DNA of 64,000 nucleotides from the IMG/VR virus record IMGVR_UViG_3300033153_009093, positions 62,001 through 126,000 of that record. One strand, 5' to 3'. This stretch comes from a virus. The notes beneath the pieces were generated by a model that searched no databases, was not told where the DNA came from, and was given only the letters and a program-made list of their open reading frames with translations. Of this stretch, positions 63,948 through 64,000 are shown in pieces. Position 1 is the stretch's first letter. Every line of letters begins with the position of its first letter. The position numbers were made by a program, and so were the translations under genes.

Positions 63948-64000
63948 TTAATCACATCTTGAATATCCACAGGATATACATTTTATACAGCCGCCTTCAT
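63948..64000 (-). CDS. C-terminus of a probable class II ribonucleotide reductase (partial)
   Basis: The frame enters from the right edge and ends in TAA at 63948-63950. The 16 visible residues, EGGCIKCISCGYSRCD, carry four cysteines in the CxxCxxCGxSxC arrangement. This is typical of the redox-active tail of adenosylcobalamin-dependent ribonucleotide reductases (NrdJ). These cysteines re-reduce the active site. Only the tail is visible, so a different cysteine-tailed protein cannot be excluded. Confidence 0.55.
   Translation of the reverse strand, partial: EGGCIKCISCGYSRCD

Noticed and set aside
1-64000. CRISPR arrays or insertion sequences with terminal inverted repeats
   Set aside because: I saw no regularly spaced repeats with unique spacers and no DDE or HUH transposase. 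The only mobile genes are homing endonucleases and the TnpB-like gene.

Overview
The window looks like part of a very AT-rich, large tailed-phage genome that uses a non-standard genetic code. Over most of the structural region, reading frames are broken only by TAG. If TAG is read as sense, the fragments join into long proteins ending in TAA or TGA, with typical phage overlaps (ATGA, TAATG). A tRNA with a CUA anticodon, the cognate of UAG, lies at 46714-46787 on the minus strand. This matches translation table 15 (TAG to Gln) known from Lak megaphages and some crAss-like phages of gut Bacteroidota. A long tape-measure gene, a tail-assembly-chaperone frameshift and a full replication set favour a Lak-like myophage with a Prevotella/Bacteroides-type host. 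The phage and host assignment is inference. TGA remains a true stop.

Layout. 1-5.1 kb (+): end of an upstream gene and two long Asn/Asp/Tyr-rich virion-type proteins, closed by a bidirectional hairpin. 5.1-15.1 kb (-): a P-loop kinase-like gene and seven TAG-containing structural genes. 15.2-19.5 kb (+): three structural genes, then the tail assembly chaperone with a textbook -1 frameshift site. 19.5-34.7 kb (-): a small tail-region gene, a 2213-aa tape measure, a 550-aa protein and a 2092-aa protein. 34.7-38.6 kb (+): a 1291-aa protein with ASH/HYDIN-like beta-sandwich domains, closed by another bidirectional hairpin. 38.7-44.1 kb (-): five more TAG-containing virion-type genes.

44.1-60 kb (-) is the replication and recombination module: SF2 helicase, suppressor tRNA, HNH homing endonuclease, DnaB-like helicase, metallophosphoesterase, C-terminal piece of a family B DNA polymerase, Hjc-like resolvase, Vsr-like homing endonucleases (one dead, one intact), a histone-H1-like protein, a RfaE2-like nucleotidyltransferase interrupted by a T14 tract, primase, SbcD-like nuclease and RecA/UvsX-like recombinase. 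The core replication genes contain no in-frame TAG; the virion genes contain many. This fits suppressor-tRNA-dependent timing of late expression.

60-64 kb: a two-gene plus-strand operon whose second gene is a TnpB-like protein that has lost all three RuvC acidic residues but keeps its zinc ribbon. It is followed by a structured untranslated segment and a strong terminator. This is the best candidate in the window for an undescribed RNA-guided, nuclease-dead (TldR-like) regulator. Then, on the minus strand, come an HD-like DUF5662-type protein, a PfkB/RfaE1-like kinase, a small protein, a second histone-H1-like protein with its own terminator, and the cysteine-rich C-terminus of a probable class II ribonucleotide reductase at the window edge.
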